Source: a virus
IMG/VR virus record: IMGVR_UViG_3300042924_001557
Span: 1 to 23,619 of that record
Reading direction: 5' to 3' (one strand)
Length of the DNA stretch: 23,619 nt
In this document: positions 1-7,692 of the stretch, one piece after another
Position numbering within the stretch: the first letter of the stretch is position 1
How the letters are laid out: each line of letters starts with the position of its first letter
Translations under genes and position numbers: made by a program
Notes under the pieces: model-generated
The model's input: the letters and a program-made list of their open reading frames with translations, nothing else
Told to the model about the DNA's origin: nothing
Database searches by the model: none

Positions 1-21
1 CAAAATTTTCAGCGGCGTTAG
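1..21 (+). CDS. 3' end of an upstream gene, probably a fibre-like paralogue of the next gene (partial)
   Basis: Only seven codons are visible, reading QNFQRR and then TAG at 19-21. The next protein ends in NSNFQRATNQNP, so the shared NFQR near the terminus suggests two related virion genes in tandem. A competing reading in another frame ends in KFSALGQ with TAA at 27-29, also an ending compatible with this kind of fibre module. Too little is present to decide firmly. Confidence 0.35.
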   Translation, partial: QNFQRR

Positions 22-32
22 GACAGTAAACT

Positions 33-587
33 ATGACACAAAGAATCGGTTCAACCAGAATTGCGAATACTTCTATAACTGGCCAAAAGTTAGCTGACAA
101 TTCAGTTCGTGCTAATAATATTGTTGCTGGTCAAATTTCTGGCAATACACTTGCATCTAATCTACATATATCTTTATCACAAGCACTTGAATCGGCGAAC
201 ATATTTGCGACAGCAGTTGGTGGTAATGTAAACATTGATTTAGAAAATAATACTTTGTATTTCTTTTCGTCAAACACTACTGCAAATGTGACCTTTAATT
301 TAAGAGCAAACACACAAAATACTCTTGATTCACAATTGTTAACCGGACAGTCAATCACTGCTGGTATTTTATTGAAACAAGGTGCAACAAGATATCGTGC
401 AAACGTATACATTGATGGTACACTACAAACTCCATTTTATTTGGGTAACTCGGCTCCTTCTTTTGCAACATCTCAACAAGAATCAATCGATGCTTACGCA
501 ATTAATGTGATAAAAACAGCATCGAATACATATACAGTATTGGTGTCAAATTCGAATTTCCAAAGAGCAACAAATCAGAATCCATAA
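33..587 (+). CDS. Small fibre-like virion structural protein
   Basis: This 184-residue protein is rich in Asn, Thr, Ser and Ala and has no Cys. Its first 40 residues have the short repeat style (ANTSITGQKLADNSVRANNI) seen at fibre or whisker attachment ends. From about residue 60 it reads as a beta-rich module with the order NVNIDL...YFFSSNTTANVTFNLR...GQSITAGILLKQGA...VYIDG...SIDAYAINVIKTA...TVLVSN. That module recurs at the C-termini of tail-fibre and other virion proteins of marine T4-like phages. The start at 33 has a GGA Shine-Dalgarno core at 21-23. It lies directly upstream of neck gene 13, where T4-like phages place whisker, baseplate and fibre genes. Which appendage it belongs to cannot be told. 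Confidence 0.6.
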   Translation: MTQRIGSTRIANTSITGQKLADNSVRANNIVAGQISGNTLASNLHISLSQALESANIFATAVGGNVNIDLENNTLYFFSSNTTANVTFNLRANTQNTLDSQLLTGQSITAGILLKQGATRYRANVYIDGTLQTPFYLGNSAPSFATSQQESIDAYAINVIKTASNTYTVLVSNSNFQRATNQNP

Positions 588-590
588 CCT

Positions 591-1544
591 ATGGCAACTA
601 TAAACACAAGACAACAGTTCAAAGATTACTGTCTGCGTAGACTAGGATTTCCAGTCATTGAAATTAACGTTGACGATGATCAGGTAGATGATCGTATCGA
701 TGATGCGTTAAATTTCTGGCGGGATTATCATTACGATGGAACAGAAAAACTGTTCATGAAACATCAAATTACTCAAACAGATATTGATCGTCAATGGATT
801 TACTGTCCAGATGCCGTACAATTTGTCACAGGTATTTTTCCGTTTGATCAGTCAAACGCATCGATCAATATGTTTGATTTGCGTTATCAGTTGCGTCTAC
901 ACGACCTTTATGATTTTACATCGGTGTCGTATGTGTCATATGAAATTACGATGCAACATTTACGCACATTGAATCTTCTATTTTCTGGCACACCTCAATT
1001 CAGATTCAATCGTCATCAAAATAAAGTGTTTCTTGATATTGATTGGTCAAGAGATGTTGAGCCGGGAGAATGGGTTGTTGTTGAATGCTATCGTACAATT
1101 CGACCAGAAACCGTTGTACTGACTGGTACAGTAACAGGCTCACCATCATCAAATACCATTACTGGTTATGGTACAAAGTTTGATCAAGAGATTGTGCCGT
1201 TTGACTTCATTACCATTGGTGGTGAATCGAAGCAAGTTGGTAATATTGAGTCGCCCACAAGTCTGACATTAGTTGGACCGCCGACATTGACACATAATAA
1301 TTCGGCAATTCAAATTGAAGGTACAACGGATGTGTGGAATGATCGTTTTCTAAAACAATTGGCCACAGCAAAAATCAAACAACAATGGGGCAATAATCTC
1401 AAAAAGTTTGAAGGTATTCAGATGCCTGGTGGTGTTACATTGAACGGTCAAAAAATTTATGATGAAGCATCGGAAGAAATAAAAGAAATGGAAGAACAAA
1501 TTTATATGATGGGTTCACTGCCGTCAGAAATCTTTACTGGCTAA
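591..1544 (+). CDS. 13: Neck protein gp13
   Basis: The 317-residue product matches the head-completion neck protein that joins the filled head to the tail together with gp14. Diagnostic stretches are the N-terminal FKDYCLRRLGFPVIEINVDDDQ, with the acidic VDDRIDDALNFWRDYH helix, and the C-terminal TDVWNDRFLKQLATAKIKQQWG followed by MPGGVTLNGQKIYDEA. Between them, residues about 175-244 (positions 1113-1322) form a beta-rich insert with the pattern GTVTG...NTITGYGTKF...FITIGGESKQV...SLTL. Relatives go almost directly from the CYRTIRPE segment to the VWND segment. The gene follows the fibre-like gene by 3 bases, and its stop overlaps the next start as TAATG, suggesting translational coupling. 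Confidence 0.88.
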   Translation: MATINTRQQFKDYCLRRLGFPVIEINVDDDQVDDRIDDALNFWRDYHYDGTEKLFMKHQITQTDIDRQWIYCPDAVQFVTGIFPFDQSNASINMFDLRYQLRLHDLYDFTSVSYVSYEITMQHLRTLNLLFSGTPQFRFNRHQNKVFLDIDWSRDVEPGEWVVVECYRTIRPETVVLTGTVTGSPSSNTITGYGTKFDQEIVPFDFITIGGESKQVGNIESPTSLTLVGPPTLTHNNSAIQIEGTTDVWNDRFLKQLATAKIKQQWGNNLKKFEGIQMPGGVTLNGQKIYDEASEEIKEMEEQIYMMGSLPSEIFTG

Positions 1545-2449
1545 TGACTACTAATTTTTACTTTAATAATTTTCCAAACAGATTAGGAGGCAACAGTGTT
1601 GTCACTCCTGAACAGTTATTGGTTGAAAATCTTGTTATTGAAGCACTCAAGATTTATGGTCTTGATGTTTATTATTTGCCACGCACAACACGTGATCAAG
1701 TAGATTATCTGTTTGGTGAAGATGTTCTGAAAGAATATCGCACAGCACATCCAATTGAAATGTATCTAGAAAATGTAACAGGCTTTGATGGTGAACAAGA
1801 CTTTATATCTAAGTTTGGTTTAGAAATTCGTGATGAAGCAACTCTGCTTGTTTCAAGGCTGAGATTTAGATATGCGGTTAATGGTTACACAAGACCCCGT
1901 GAAGGTGATTTAATTTTTATACCAATGACCACAAGTTTCTTTGAGATTACGAGTGTTGAATCTGAGAACGATCAAGCAATGTTTTACACATTAGGTCGTG
2001 GTCGTGGTGGTAATGTATATGTTTATGCTTTGAAAATGAAACAGTTTTATTTTTCAAATGAAATTATTGAAACTGGTATTGATGAGATTGATGGTAACAT
2101 TCGTAATTACTATCCAAAACTACGTATCTCATTAGGTTCTGGTTCAGGTAAATTTCTCAATGATGAGATTGTGTATCAAGGGTCAAATCTATCATCGGCT
2201 ACAGCACAAGCACTTGTTCATGACTTTGAGCCGAATGCTTATATTGATGTGTATCGTATGCAAGGTGATTTTACAACATCAGCAAATGTAATAGGCAATA
2301 CAAGTTCAGCGCAGTGGACAGTTACACTTGCGTCTGATGCTGCTGTACAAAACACAGCATTTGAGGACATTATTGACAATGCTCGTATTGAAGCAGCCAG
2401 TGATGGTATCATTGACTTTACGGAAGTCAATCCGTTTGGAGAACCGTAA
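1544..2449 (+). CDS. 14: Neck protein gp14
   Basis: This 301-residue protein partners with gp13 in the neck that seals the packaged head. The family signature is clear at the N-terminus: FYFNNFPNRLGGNS, EQLLVENLVIEALKIYGLDVYYLPR, and DYLFGEDVLKEY. It continues with the AHPIEMYLENVTGFDGEQDFISKFGLEI region. It is longer than T4 gp14 (about 256 residues) because of a beta-rich module at about residues 197-265, with the pattern GKFLNDEIVYQGS...ATAQALVHDF...GDFTTSANVIGNTSSA. Modules of this kind are frequent in virion proteins of marine T4-like phages. The start overlaps the gp13 stop (TAATG), and the gp14 stop overlaps the gp15 start in the same way. Confidence 0.88.
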   Translation: MTTNFYFNNFPNRLGGNSVVTPEQLLVENLVIEALKIYGLDVYYLPRTTRDQVDYLFGEDVLKEYRTAHPIEMYLENVTGFDGEQDFISKFGLEIRDEATLLVSRLRFRYAVNGYTRPREGDLIFIPMTTSFFEITSVESENDQAMFYTLGRGRGGNVYVYALKMKQFYFSNEIIETGIDEIDGNIRNYYPKLRISLGSGSGKFLNDEIVYQGSNLSSATAQALVHDFEPNAYIDVYRMQGDFTTSANVIGNTSSAQWTVTLASDAAVQNTAFEDIIDNARIEAASDGIIDFTEVNPFGEP

Positions 2450-3447
2450 TGTTAGGTAATGCACAATTTTATCATCGCACCATTCGTAAGATGGTTGTTG
2501 TGTTTGGCACAATGTTCAATGACCTTGAAATTGTTCGCTACACACAATCTGGTAGTCCAAAAGAAAAACTTAAAGTGCCTTTGTCATATGGTCCTAAAGA
2601 AAGATATTTGACACAGATTACTTCTGATCCAAATTTGATCAAGTCAATTAATTCTGTGATACCAAGAATGTCTTTTAATCTTGATAGTCTTGAGTATGAT
2701 TCAAGTCGTAAACAGATTTCTACATTACAGAATTTTGCCGCCGTTACAAACACTGGGGTTAGCACACAATATCTACCTGTGCCATATAACTTTGAATTTA
2801 GTTTGTCGATTTATGTTCGCAACACAGAAGATGGTACACAAATACTAGAACAAATCCTACCATTCTTTACACCAGACTTTAGTGTAGTAGTAGATTTTAT
2901 TCCTCAAATGGGTCAGAAATATACTGTGCCTATCATACTCAATTCTGTTGCATCTACAGTTGAATATGAGGGTGCTATGGGTGACGGTACAACAAGAATC
3001 ATTATTTGGGATTTGACGTTTACTGCCAAAAGCTTTATTTGGCCACCAGTCAAATCTGGCAAAATTATCAATTCTGCTAATACCAATATCAACATTGACC
3101 TTACTTCAAAAGAAATTCAGAAAGTTTATGTTGACTATGCGAATGGTAATAATGTATTCACTACTGGTGAAACGATTCGTGACAGCGCCAATGGGTTCTT
3201 TGGCACAGTAGAATACTTCAGCAACACCGCACTTGGCACTTTAGTGATCACTGGTGGTAATGATTACATTAAACCTGGATATACACTCACAGGTGATTAT
3301 TCTGGTGCAAAATATAATGTCTCTACATTAGACACAACTTCGATTAATGCTGCTGCGGTAATTGTTGAGCCCAATCCAACAACAGCCGCACCACCTGCTG
3401 ATTTTGGATTTATTGAAACGATCAAAGAATGGCCCGACACATTATGA
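2449..3447 (+). CDS. 15: Tail sheath stabiliser / tail completion protein gp15
   Basis: The 332-residue product fits gp15, which caps the top of the contractile tail and provides the docking face for the neck. Recognisable features are MLGNAQFYHRTIRKMVVVFGTMFNDLEI at the start and VPLSYGPKERYL. The FNLDSLEYDSSRKQIST segment and the VPYNFEFSLSIYVRNTEDGTQILEQILPFFTPDF core follow. The conserved body ends near residue 220. Residues about 225-295 add a module reading VFTTGETI...GFFGTV...LGTLVITGG...PGYTLTGDYSGAKYNV, similar in layout to the one in gp14. T4 gp15 is about 272 residues, so the extra length is roughly that module. The end overlaps the terminase small subunit gene. Confidence 0.88.
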   Translation: MLGNAQFYHRTIRKMVVVFGTMFNDLEIVRYTQSGSPKEKLKVPLSYGPKERYLTQITSDPNLIKSINSVIPRMSFNLDSLEYDSSRKQISTLQNFAAVTNTGVSTQYLPVPYNFEFSLSIYVRNTEDGTQILEQILPFFTPDFSVVVDFIPQMGQKYTVPIILNSVASTVEYEGAMGDGTTRIIIWDLTFTAKSFIWPPVKSGKIINSANTNINIDLTSKEIQKVYVDYANGNNVFTTGETIRDSANGFFGTVEYFSNTALGTLVITGGNDYIKPGYTLTGDYSGAKYNVSTLDTTSINAAAVIVEPNPTTAAPPADFGFIETIKEWPDTL

Positions 3448-3845
3448 AAAAACTGAATAAAAATTTATCTGAAATCTTTGATGTAGAACCTATCGAAGAA
3501 AAAAGAATAGAGGCATTACCTGTTGTCGTAGATGATAGCGCCAATCAAATTGATGCTGATGCTGAATTTGCTCGTACCAATATGCGTTCATTGATTGATA
3601 ATGGTAACAAAGCATTAACTGAATTGGCATCAGTTGCCAATCAATCAGAGTCACCAAGAGCATACGAAGTCTTAGCCACAATGATGAAAAATCTGGCTGA
3701 GATGAATAAAGATTTACTAGAGTTACAAAAAAGAAAGAAAGAGCTTGCACCTCAGTCTGAGTCTAGTAAAGGAGTCAACATAGATAAAGCAGTCTTTGTT
3801 GGCTCCACCAACGAATTACTTAAAATGATTAAAGGAAATAAATAA
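3444..3845 (+). CDS. 16: Terminase small subunit gp16
   Basis: The product is 133 residues from the ATG at 3444. The small terminase recognises concatemeric phage DNA and regulates the gp17 motor. The N-terminal KKLNKNLSEIFDVEP resembles the opening of small terminases in marine T4-like phages. The centre (residues about 40-100) is helical with heptad-like leucines and an EMNKDLLELQKRKKEL stretch, matching the coiled-coil oligomerisation core. The C-terminal FVGSTNELLKMIKG is the usual conserved tail. I chose 3444 over the in-frame ATG at 3429 because 3444 gives the family-like N-terminus and an ATGA overlap with the gp15 stop. No strong ribosome binding site precedes either start, consistent with coupling. 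A dps-like gene separates it from gene 17. Confidence 0.85.
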   Translation: MKKLNKNLSEIFDVEPIEEKRIEALPVVVDDSANQIDADAEFARTNMRSLIDNGNKALTELASVANQSESPRAYEVLATMMKNLAEMNKDLLELQKRKKELAPQSESSKGVNIDKAVFVGSTNELLKMIKGNK

Positions 3846-3854
3846 AATTATGGA
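3845..3854 (+). repeat. Left copy of a 10-bp direct repeat flanking the dps-like gene
   Basis: AAATTATGGA here recurs exactly at 4283-4292. Each copy spans the untranslated junction and the first codons of the gene that follows (dps-like here, gene 17 at the other copy). Because it contains the start codon and AT-rich bases, chance is possible. Confidence 0.5.
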
Positions 3855-4284
3855 ACAACTAATCGAACAAATGAAAGTTATCTTGGGTACAAATTTTGCT
3901 TTGTACTTTAAGGCACATACTTTTCATTGGAATGTAGAGGGTCCAGACTTTGCTCAATATCACGGTTTCTTAGGAGACTTTTACGAAGCAGTGTTTGACC
4001 AAACCGATTCAATTGCTGAACATATCCGTGCGTTGAATTCGTATGCGCCAACAACTCTTGGTAGAATGAGTGAACTGTCAAAGATTACTTTTAACGTAGC
4101 GATACCTGCGCCAATCGTAATGATGTCAGAACTTGCTGCGGATAACGACAAATTTATTATGGAACTTCGTACTGGTATTGCTGTTGCTGATGCCGCCGAT
4201 GAACCTGCGGTAGGTAATTTCTTACAAGATATTTTAGATGCTCATCAAAAACATGGTTGGATGCTGAAGAGTTTTACACGCTAA
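3850..4284 (+). CDS. Dps/ferritin-like protein encoded between the terminase genes
   Basis: The 144-residue product is close to a minimal Dps subunit. The family signature is plain: Lys-x-His-x-Phe-His-Trp-Asn-Val-x-Gly-Pro at residues 21-32, then F34-x3-H38, and D53-S-I-A-E57-H-I-R-A-L. Dps proteins form 12-subunit shells that oxidise and store iron with peroxide, and some bind DNA. Ferroxidase-site residues corresponding to H26, H38, D53 and E57 are present. The Asp normally four residues after the second His is Gly (G42), with an Asp one place later (D43), so iron chemistry may be altered. There is no Lys-rich N-terminal tail of the kind that binds DNA in E. coli Dps. It lies 4 bases after gene 16 and 3 bases before gene 17, so it is probably co-transcribed with the packaging genes. 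The family call is firm; the role in phage is unknown. Confidence 0.88.
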   Translation: MEQLIEQMKVILGTNFALYFKAHTFHWNVEGPDFAQYHGFLGDFYEAVFDQTDSIAEHIRALNSYAPTTLGRMSELSKITFNVAIPAPIVMMSELAADNDKFIMELRTGIAVADAADEPAVGNFLQDILDAHQKHGWMLKSFTR

Positions 4285-4292
4285 ATTATGGA
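4283..4292 (+). repeat. Right copy of the 10-bp direct repeat flanking the dps-like gene
   Basis: AAATTATGGA repeats the sequence at 3845-3854, running from the dps-like stop into the first codons of gene 17. The pair brackets exactly one gene, as a cassette gained through short homology would, but chance cannot be excluded. Confidence 0.5.
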
Positions 4293-5919
4293 TGACGGAT
4301 ACCTTGGTAATGCCCGACTTAAACGAGTCGGTGTTGAAATATCCTACACAGAAGAGCAACTAAAAGAAATTGTAAAATGCACCGAAGATCCGGTGTACTT
4401 TATTCGTACCTACGTTAAAATTGTCAACGTAGATAAAGGTCTTGTTCCTTTTGAGATGTGGCCGTTTCAAGAAGAAATGGTCACTCAATTTCACAACAAT
4501 CGTTTTGTCATTGCAAAAATGCCACGACAGGTCGGTAAGACAACTACCACTGTCGGTTATATGCTTTGGTCTGCCTTGTTTAATGAAGAATTTGTAATTG
4601 GTATTCTTGCCAACAAACTTCAACTTGCACAAGACATTCTTGCCAAGATACAGAAAGCATATGAGTATCTACCCATGTGGCTTCAGCAAGGTATTATCAA
4701 CTGGAACAAACGTTCGATTGAATTAGAGAACGGCTCAAAGATTTATGCGTATGCAACGTCGGCAGCAGGTGTTCGTGGTGGTTCGTATAATCTGATCTTC
4801 CTTGATGAATTTGCTTTCGTGCCACACAACATGGCGGTAGACTTTTTTACTTCTACTTACCCTGTTATTTCTTCTGGTAAAACATCTAAAGTAATTATTG
4901 TTTCTACACCGAACGGCTTAAATCTATTCTACAAGATGTGGATGGATGCAATTGAAAATCGTTCACTGTACAAGACACTTGAGATTCACTGGTCGATGGT
5001 GCCGGGTCGTGATGAAAAGTGGAAAGAAGAAACGATACGAAACACTTCTGAAGAACAGTTCCGTCAAGAATTTGAGACAGAGTTTATTGGTTCTTCAGCG
5101 ACACTGATTTCTGGTGCTAAGTTACGTTCACTAGCATTTCATGATCCAATGCGAATTGAAGATGATGGAAATCTGTTTGTATATGAAGACCCCAGACCAG
5201 GTAGACTATACATTGCTACCGTAGACTGTGCTGAAGGTGTTGGATTAGATTATCACACAATCAATATTTTAGATGCCACAGAAGCACCTTACAAACAAGT
5301 TGCAAGATACCGAAATAATAAGCTGCCCCTATTGTTTTTACCTACAGTCATCTATGCTTTAGCAAATCGTTACAATCAAGCATACGTTCTGATTGAGACA
5401 AACAATGTAGGACAACAAGTAGTAGATATTTTACACTACGATCTAGAGTATGAGAACATCTATAAGCTAGAGCATCATCACATTAAGGGACAGAGCATCT
5501 CTGCTGGCTTCAAACGTTCAGTGTCTTTTGGTGTAAAAACGACCAAATCAGTTAAGAAAATTGGCTGTGCTAATCTCAAGACATTGATCGAAAACGACAA
5601 ACTGATCATCAATGATTTTGACACAATTGCTGAACTGAATACCTTCGTTCGAACAAGAGACACATATGCTGCCGAAGAGGGTAATAATGACGATATTGTG
5701 ATGGGTTTAGTGCTTTATGCATGGCTGACAGCACAGACTTTCTTCAAAGATGAGACAAGAATTGACATCCGTAAGATTATGTTGGAAGAGCAAAACCTGT
5801 TGGGAGAAGAAAGTATGCTACCGTTTGGCTTCATTGAAGACGGGCTGCGTAGAGAGATGGAAGTGGAAGATGGTGATATGTGGGAGCCGCCAGCTGGTTA
5901 TTTATCATCAAGTTTGTAA
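4288..5919 (+). CDS. 17: Terminase large subunit gp17 (packaging ATPase/nuclease)
   Basis: The 543-residue packaging motor has both expected domains. In the ATPase half, the Walker A motif is MPRQVGKTT at residues 78-86 with K84. Walker B is LIFLDE with D173-E174, followed by a coupling-type segment VSTPNG. In the RNase-H-like nuclease half the acidic residues are D313 in TVDCAEG, E370 in VLIETNN and D468/D469 in NNDDIVMG. It pumps DNA through the portal and cuts the concatemer at headful. T4 gp17 is 610 residues; this one is shorter at both ends, as in marine relatives. Start 4288 follows the dps-like stop by 3 bases with no obvious Shine-Dalgarno, so coupling is likely. The nearest downstream gene, 18, has its own promoter-like motif. 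Confidence 0.95.
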   Translation: MDDGYLGNARLKRVGVEISYTEEQLKEIVKCTEDPVYFIRTYVKIVNVDKGLVPFEMWPFQEEMVTQFHNNRFVIAKMPRQVGKTTTTVGYMLWSALFNEEFVIGILANKLQLAQDILAKIQKAYEYLPMWLQQGIINWNKRSIELENGSKIYAYATSAAGVRGGSYNLIFLDEFAFVPHNMAVDFFTSTYPVISSGKTSKVIIVSTPNGLNLFYKMWMDAIENRSLYKTLEIHWSMVPGRDEKWKEETIRNTSEEQFRQEFETEFIGSSATLISGAKLRSLAFHDPMRIEDDGNLFVYEDPRPGRLYIATVDCAEGVGLDYHTINILDATEAPYKQVARYRNNKLPLLFLPTVIYALANRYNQAYVLIETNNVGQQVVDILHYDLEYENIYKLEHHHIKGQSISAGFKRSVSFGVKTTKSVKKIGCANLKTLIENDKLIINDFDTIAELNTFVRTRDTYAAEEGNNDDIVMGLVLYAWLTAQTFFKDETRIDIRKIMLEEQNLLGEESMLPFGFIEDGLRREMEVEDGDMWEPPAGYLSSSL

Positions 5920-5922
5920 AAA

Positions 5923-5930
5923 ACTAAATA
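5923..5930 (+). promoter_or_regulatory. Late-promoter-like motif upstream of gene 18
   Basis: ACTAAATA matches the T4 late consensus TATAAATA at six of eight positions, and its CTAAATA core is identical to the motif before gene 19. It sits just after the gene 17 stop, 44 bases before the gene 18 start, with an AGGAG ribosome site at 5963-5967. T4-type late promoters need only this -10-like octamer, read by the phage gp55 sigma factor. Confidence 0.5.
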
Positions 5931-5974
5931 GACAATAAAAAGAATATTGACCCAACAATAAAAGGAGAAATCCA

Positions 5975-7666
5975 ATGGCATTTCAATTATCACCTGGAGT
6001 GAATGTATCAGAGGTTGATCTGACTACAGTTATTCCTTCAGTTGCCACTTCTACTGGCGCTTTTGTAGGACCTTTTAATTGGGGACCAATTGGTGTTGTA
6101 ACAACTATTTCCGATGAAGTTCGTCTAGTGAACACATTCGGTAAACCAGATAGCGATAATTATGAGTATTGGTTCTCTGCTGCGAACTTTCTAGCATATG
6201 GAAATAACTTAAAGATTGTTCGTACTCAAGGTTCTGGCGCTCTAAACGCCACGGCAAATGGTACAGGCGTACTGATCAAAAACGAAGACGATTATGTTGA
6301 CAATCACAAAGGCTATGCAGACGGTGCATATGGCGCTACAGGTGGTTGGGCAGCACGTTTTGCTGGCTCACTAGGCAACAGCATTCTTGTTTCGATGGCT
6401 GACGCTAATACATGGAATGTATGGCCATACAGAACACAATTTAGCGCAACTCCAAACACATCTTCTTATGTTGCTAGCCGTGGTGGTGCTAATGACGAAG
6501 TTCATATTGTAGTTGTTGACGAAGATGGTTTGTGGACAGGTGCAGCCGGTACAGTTCTAGAAAAATATGCATTTGTTTCTAAAGCTTCTGATGCAAAAGA
6601 CGATAGCGGCAACTCAAACTACTACAAAGATGTTATTCAGAATAAGTCACAGTATATTTGGTCACTGTCACATCCAACAAATCTAGGTGTAGGTACAGCT
6701 TGGGGTTCTGCGGCAAACACTAGCGCATTCAAACTTCTATCAAGCAACTCATCAAACTCACTGTCTGCTGGTGCTATTGGCACAAGTGGCACAGCAAATG
6801 TTACATCAGGATGGGATGAATTCAAGAATGCAGAATCAGTTGATATTTCTCTGCTAGTAACTGGAACAGGTAACAGCACAGTTGCATCATATGTTATCAG
6901 CAACATTGCAGAGACACGTAAAGACTGTGTAGCATTTATTTCACCCGAAAAAGCAGACTGCGTTGACAATGCAGGTAATGAAGTTACCGATATTACAGCA
7001 TTCCGTAATGGTCTAACATCATCTTCATACGCTGTAGTAGATTCTGGCTACAAATATCAGTACGATAAGTATTCAGACACATATCGCTGGATTCCACTGA
7101 ACGGAGACATTGCTGGTCTATGTGTTCGTACAGATAACGAACGTGACCCTTGGTTCTCACCAGGTGGCTTTAATCGTGGACAAATCAAGAACGTAATTAA
7201 GCTTGCATGGAATCCAACAAAAACAAACCGTGATGATCTGTATCAAATCGGCGTCAATCCTGTTGTAAGTTTCCCAGGTGAAGGCACAGTTCTTTATGGT
7301 GATAAAACTATGTTGAGCAAGCCAAGCGCATTTGATCGTATCAATGTTCGCCGTTTGTTCATCACACTTGAGAAAGCAATCTCACGTGCAGCACGTTTCT
7401 CTCTGTTCGAATTCAACGATCAGTTCACACGTGCCCAGTTTGTTGCTCTAGTTGAACCATTCCTGCGTGATGTTCAAGGTCGTCGTGGTATCACAGACTT
7501 CCGTGTAGTTTGCGACGATACAAACAATACAGCGGAAATTATTGACCGTAATGAATTTGTTGGTGACATTTACATTAAACCTGCTCGTTCTATCAACTTC
7601 ATTCAACTTAACTTTGTTGCTGTACGCACAGGTGTAAGTTTCAATGAAGTCGTAGGGGCAGCCTAA
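5975..7666 (+). CDS. 18: Tail sheath protein gp18
   Basis: The 563-residue product is the contractile sheath subunit. The N-terminus FQLSPGVNVSEVDLTTVIPSVATSTGAFVG is the hallmark opening of T4-type sheath proteins, followed by GPFNWGP and DNYEYWFSAANFLAYG. The C-terminal core has LCVRTDNERDPWFSPGGFNRG, then INVRRLFITLEKAI, and ends in a strand-rich segment YIKPARSINFIQLNFVAVRTG. The middle (residues about 95-330) carries the variable surface domains. T4 gp18 is 659 residues, so some surface domain is missing, as in cyanophage relatives. It has its own late-promoter-like motif and a good Shine-Dalgarno (AGGAG, 7-base spacing), fitting a protein needed in large copy number. Confidence 0.95.
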   Translation: MAFQLSPGVNVSEVDLTTVIPSVATSTGAFVGPFNWGPIGVVTTISDEVRLVNTFGKPDSDNYEYWFSAANFLAYGNNLKIVRTQGSGALNATANGTGVLIKNEDDYVDNHKGYADGAYGATGGWAARFAGSLGNSILVSMADANTWNVWPYRTQFSATPNTSSYVASRGGANDEVHIVVVDEDGLWTGAAGTVLEKYAFVSKASDAKDDSGNSNYYKDVIQNKSQYIWSLSHPTNLGVGTAWGSAANTSAFKLLSSNSSNSLSAGAIGTSGTANVTSGWDEFKNAESVDISLLVTGTGNSTVASYVISNIAETRKDCVAFISPEKADCVDNAGNEVTDITAFRNGLTSSSYAVVDSGYKYQYDKYSDTYRWIPLNGDIAGLCVRTDNERDPWFSPGGFNRGQIKNVIKLAWNPTKTNRDDLYQIGVNPVVSFPGEGTVLYGDKTMLSKPSAFDRINVRRLFITLEKAISRAARFSLFEFNDQFTRAQFVALVEPFLRDVQGRRGITDFRVVCDDTNNTAEIIDRNEFVGDIYIKPARSINFIQLNFVAVRTGVSFNEVVGAA

Positions 7667-7669
7667 ATA
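7662..7669 (+). promoter_or_regulatory. Late-promoter-like motif upstream of gene 19
   Basis: CCTAAATA shares its CTAAATA core with the motif before gene 18. It overlaps the gene 18 stop codon (TAA at 7664-7666) and lies 23 bases before the gene 19 start, with GGAG at 7681-7684. The spacing matches that before genes 22, 23 and 67, supporting a real late promoter. Confidence 0.5.
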
Positions 7670-7692
7670 AAAGAGAAACAGGAGAATAATAA

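Noticed and set aside
3429-3443. Upstream ATG for gene 16
   Set aside because: It adds MARHI before the conserved MKKLNKNLSEIF start and makes a longer overlap with gene 15. The ATG at 3444 forms an ATGA junction.
3837-3844. AATAAATA as a late promoter for the dps-like gene
   Set aside because: It fits only a loose form of the motif, lies five bases from the ATG, and the surrounding sequence is AT-rich. It is mentioned as a parallel to the 15477 site but not listed as a feature.
6637-6969. Minus-strand open frame inside gene 18
   Set aside because: It is antisense to the well-supported sheath gene, with no recognisable protein or ribosome site. The same applies to the other minus-strand frames, such as 12156-12473 and 22170-22478.
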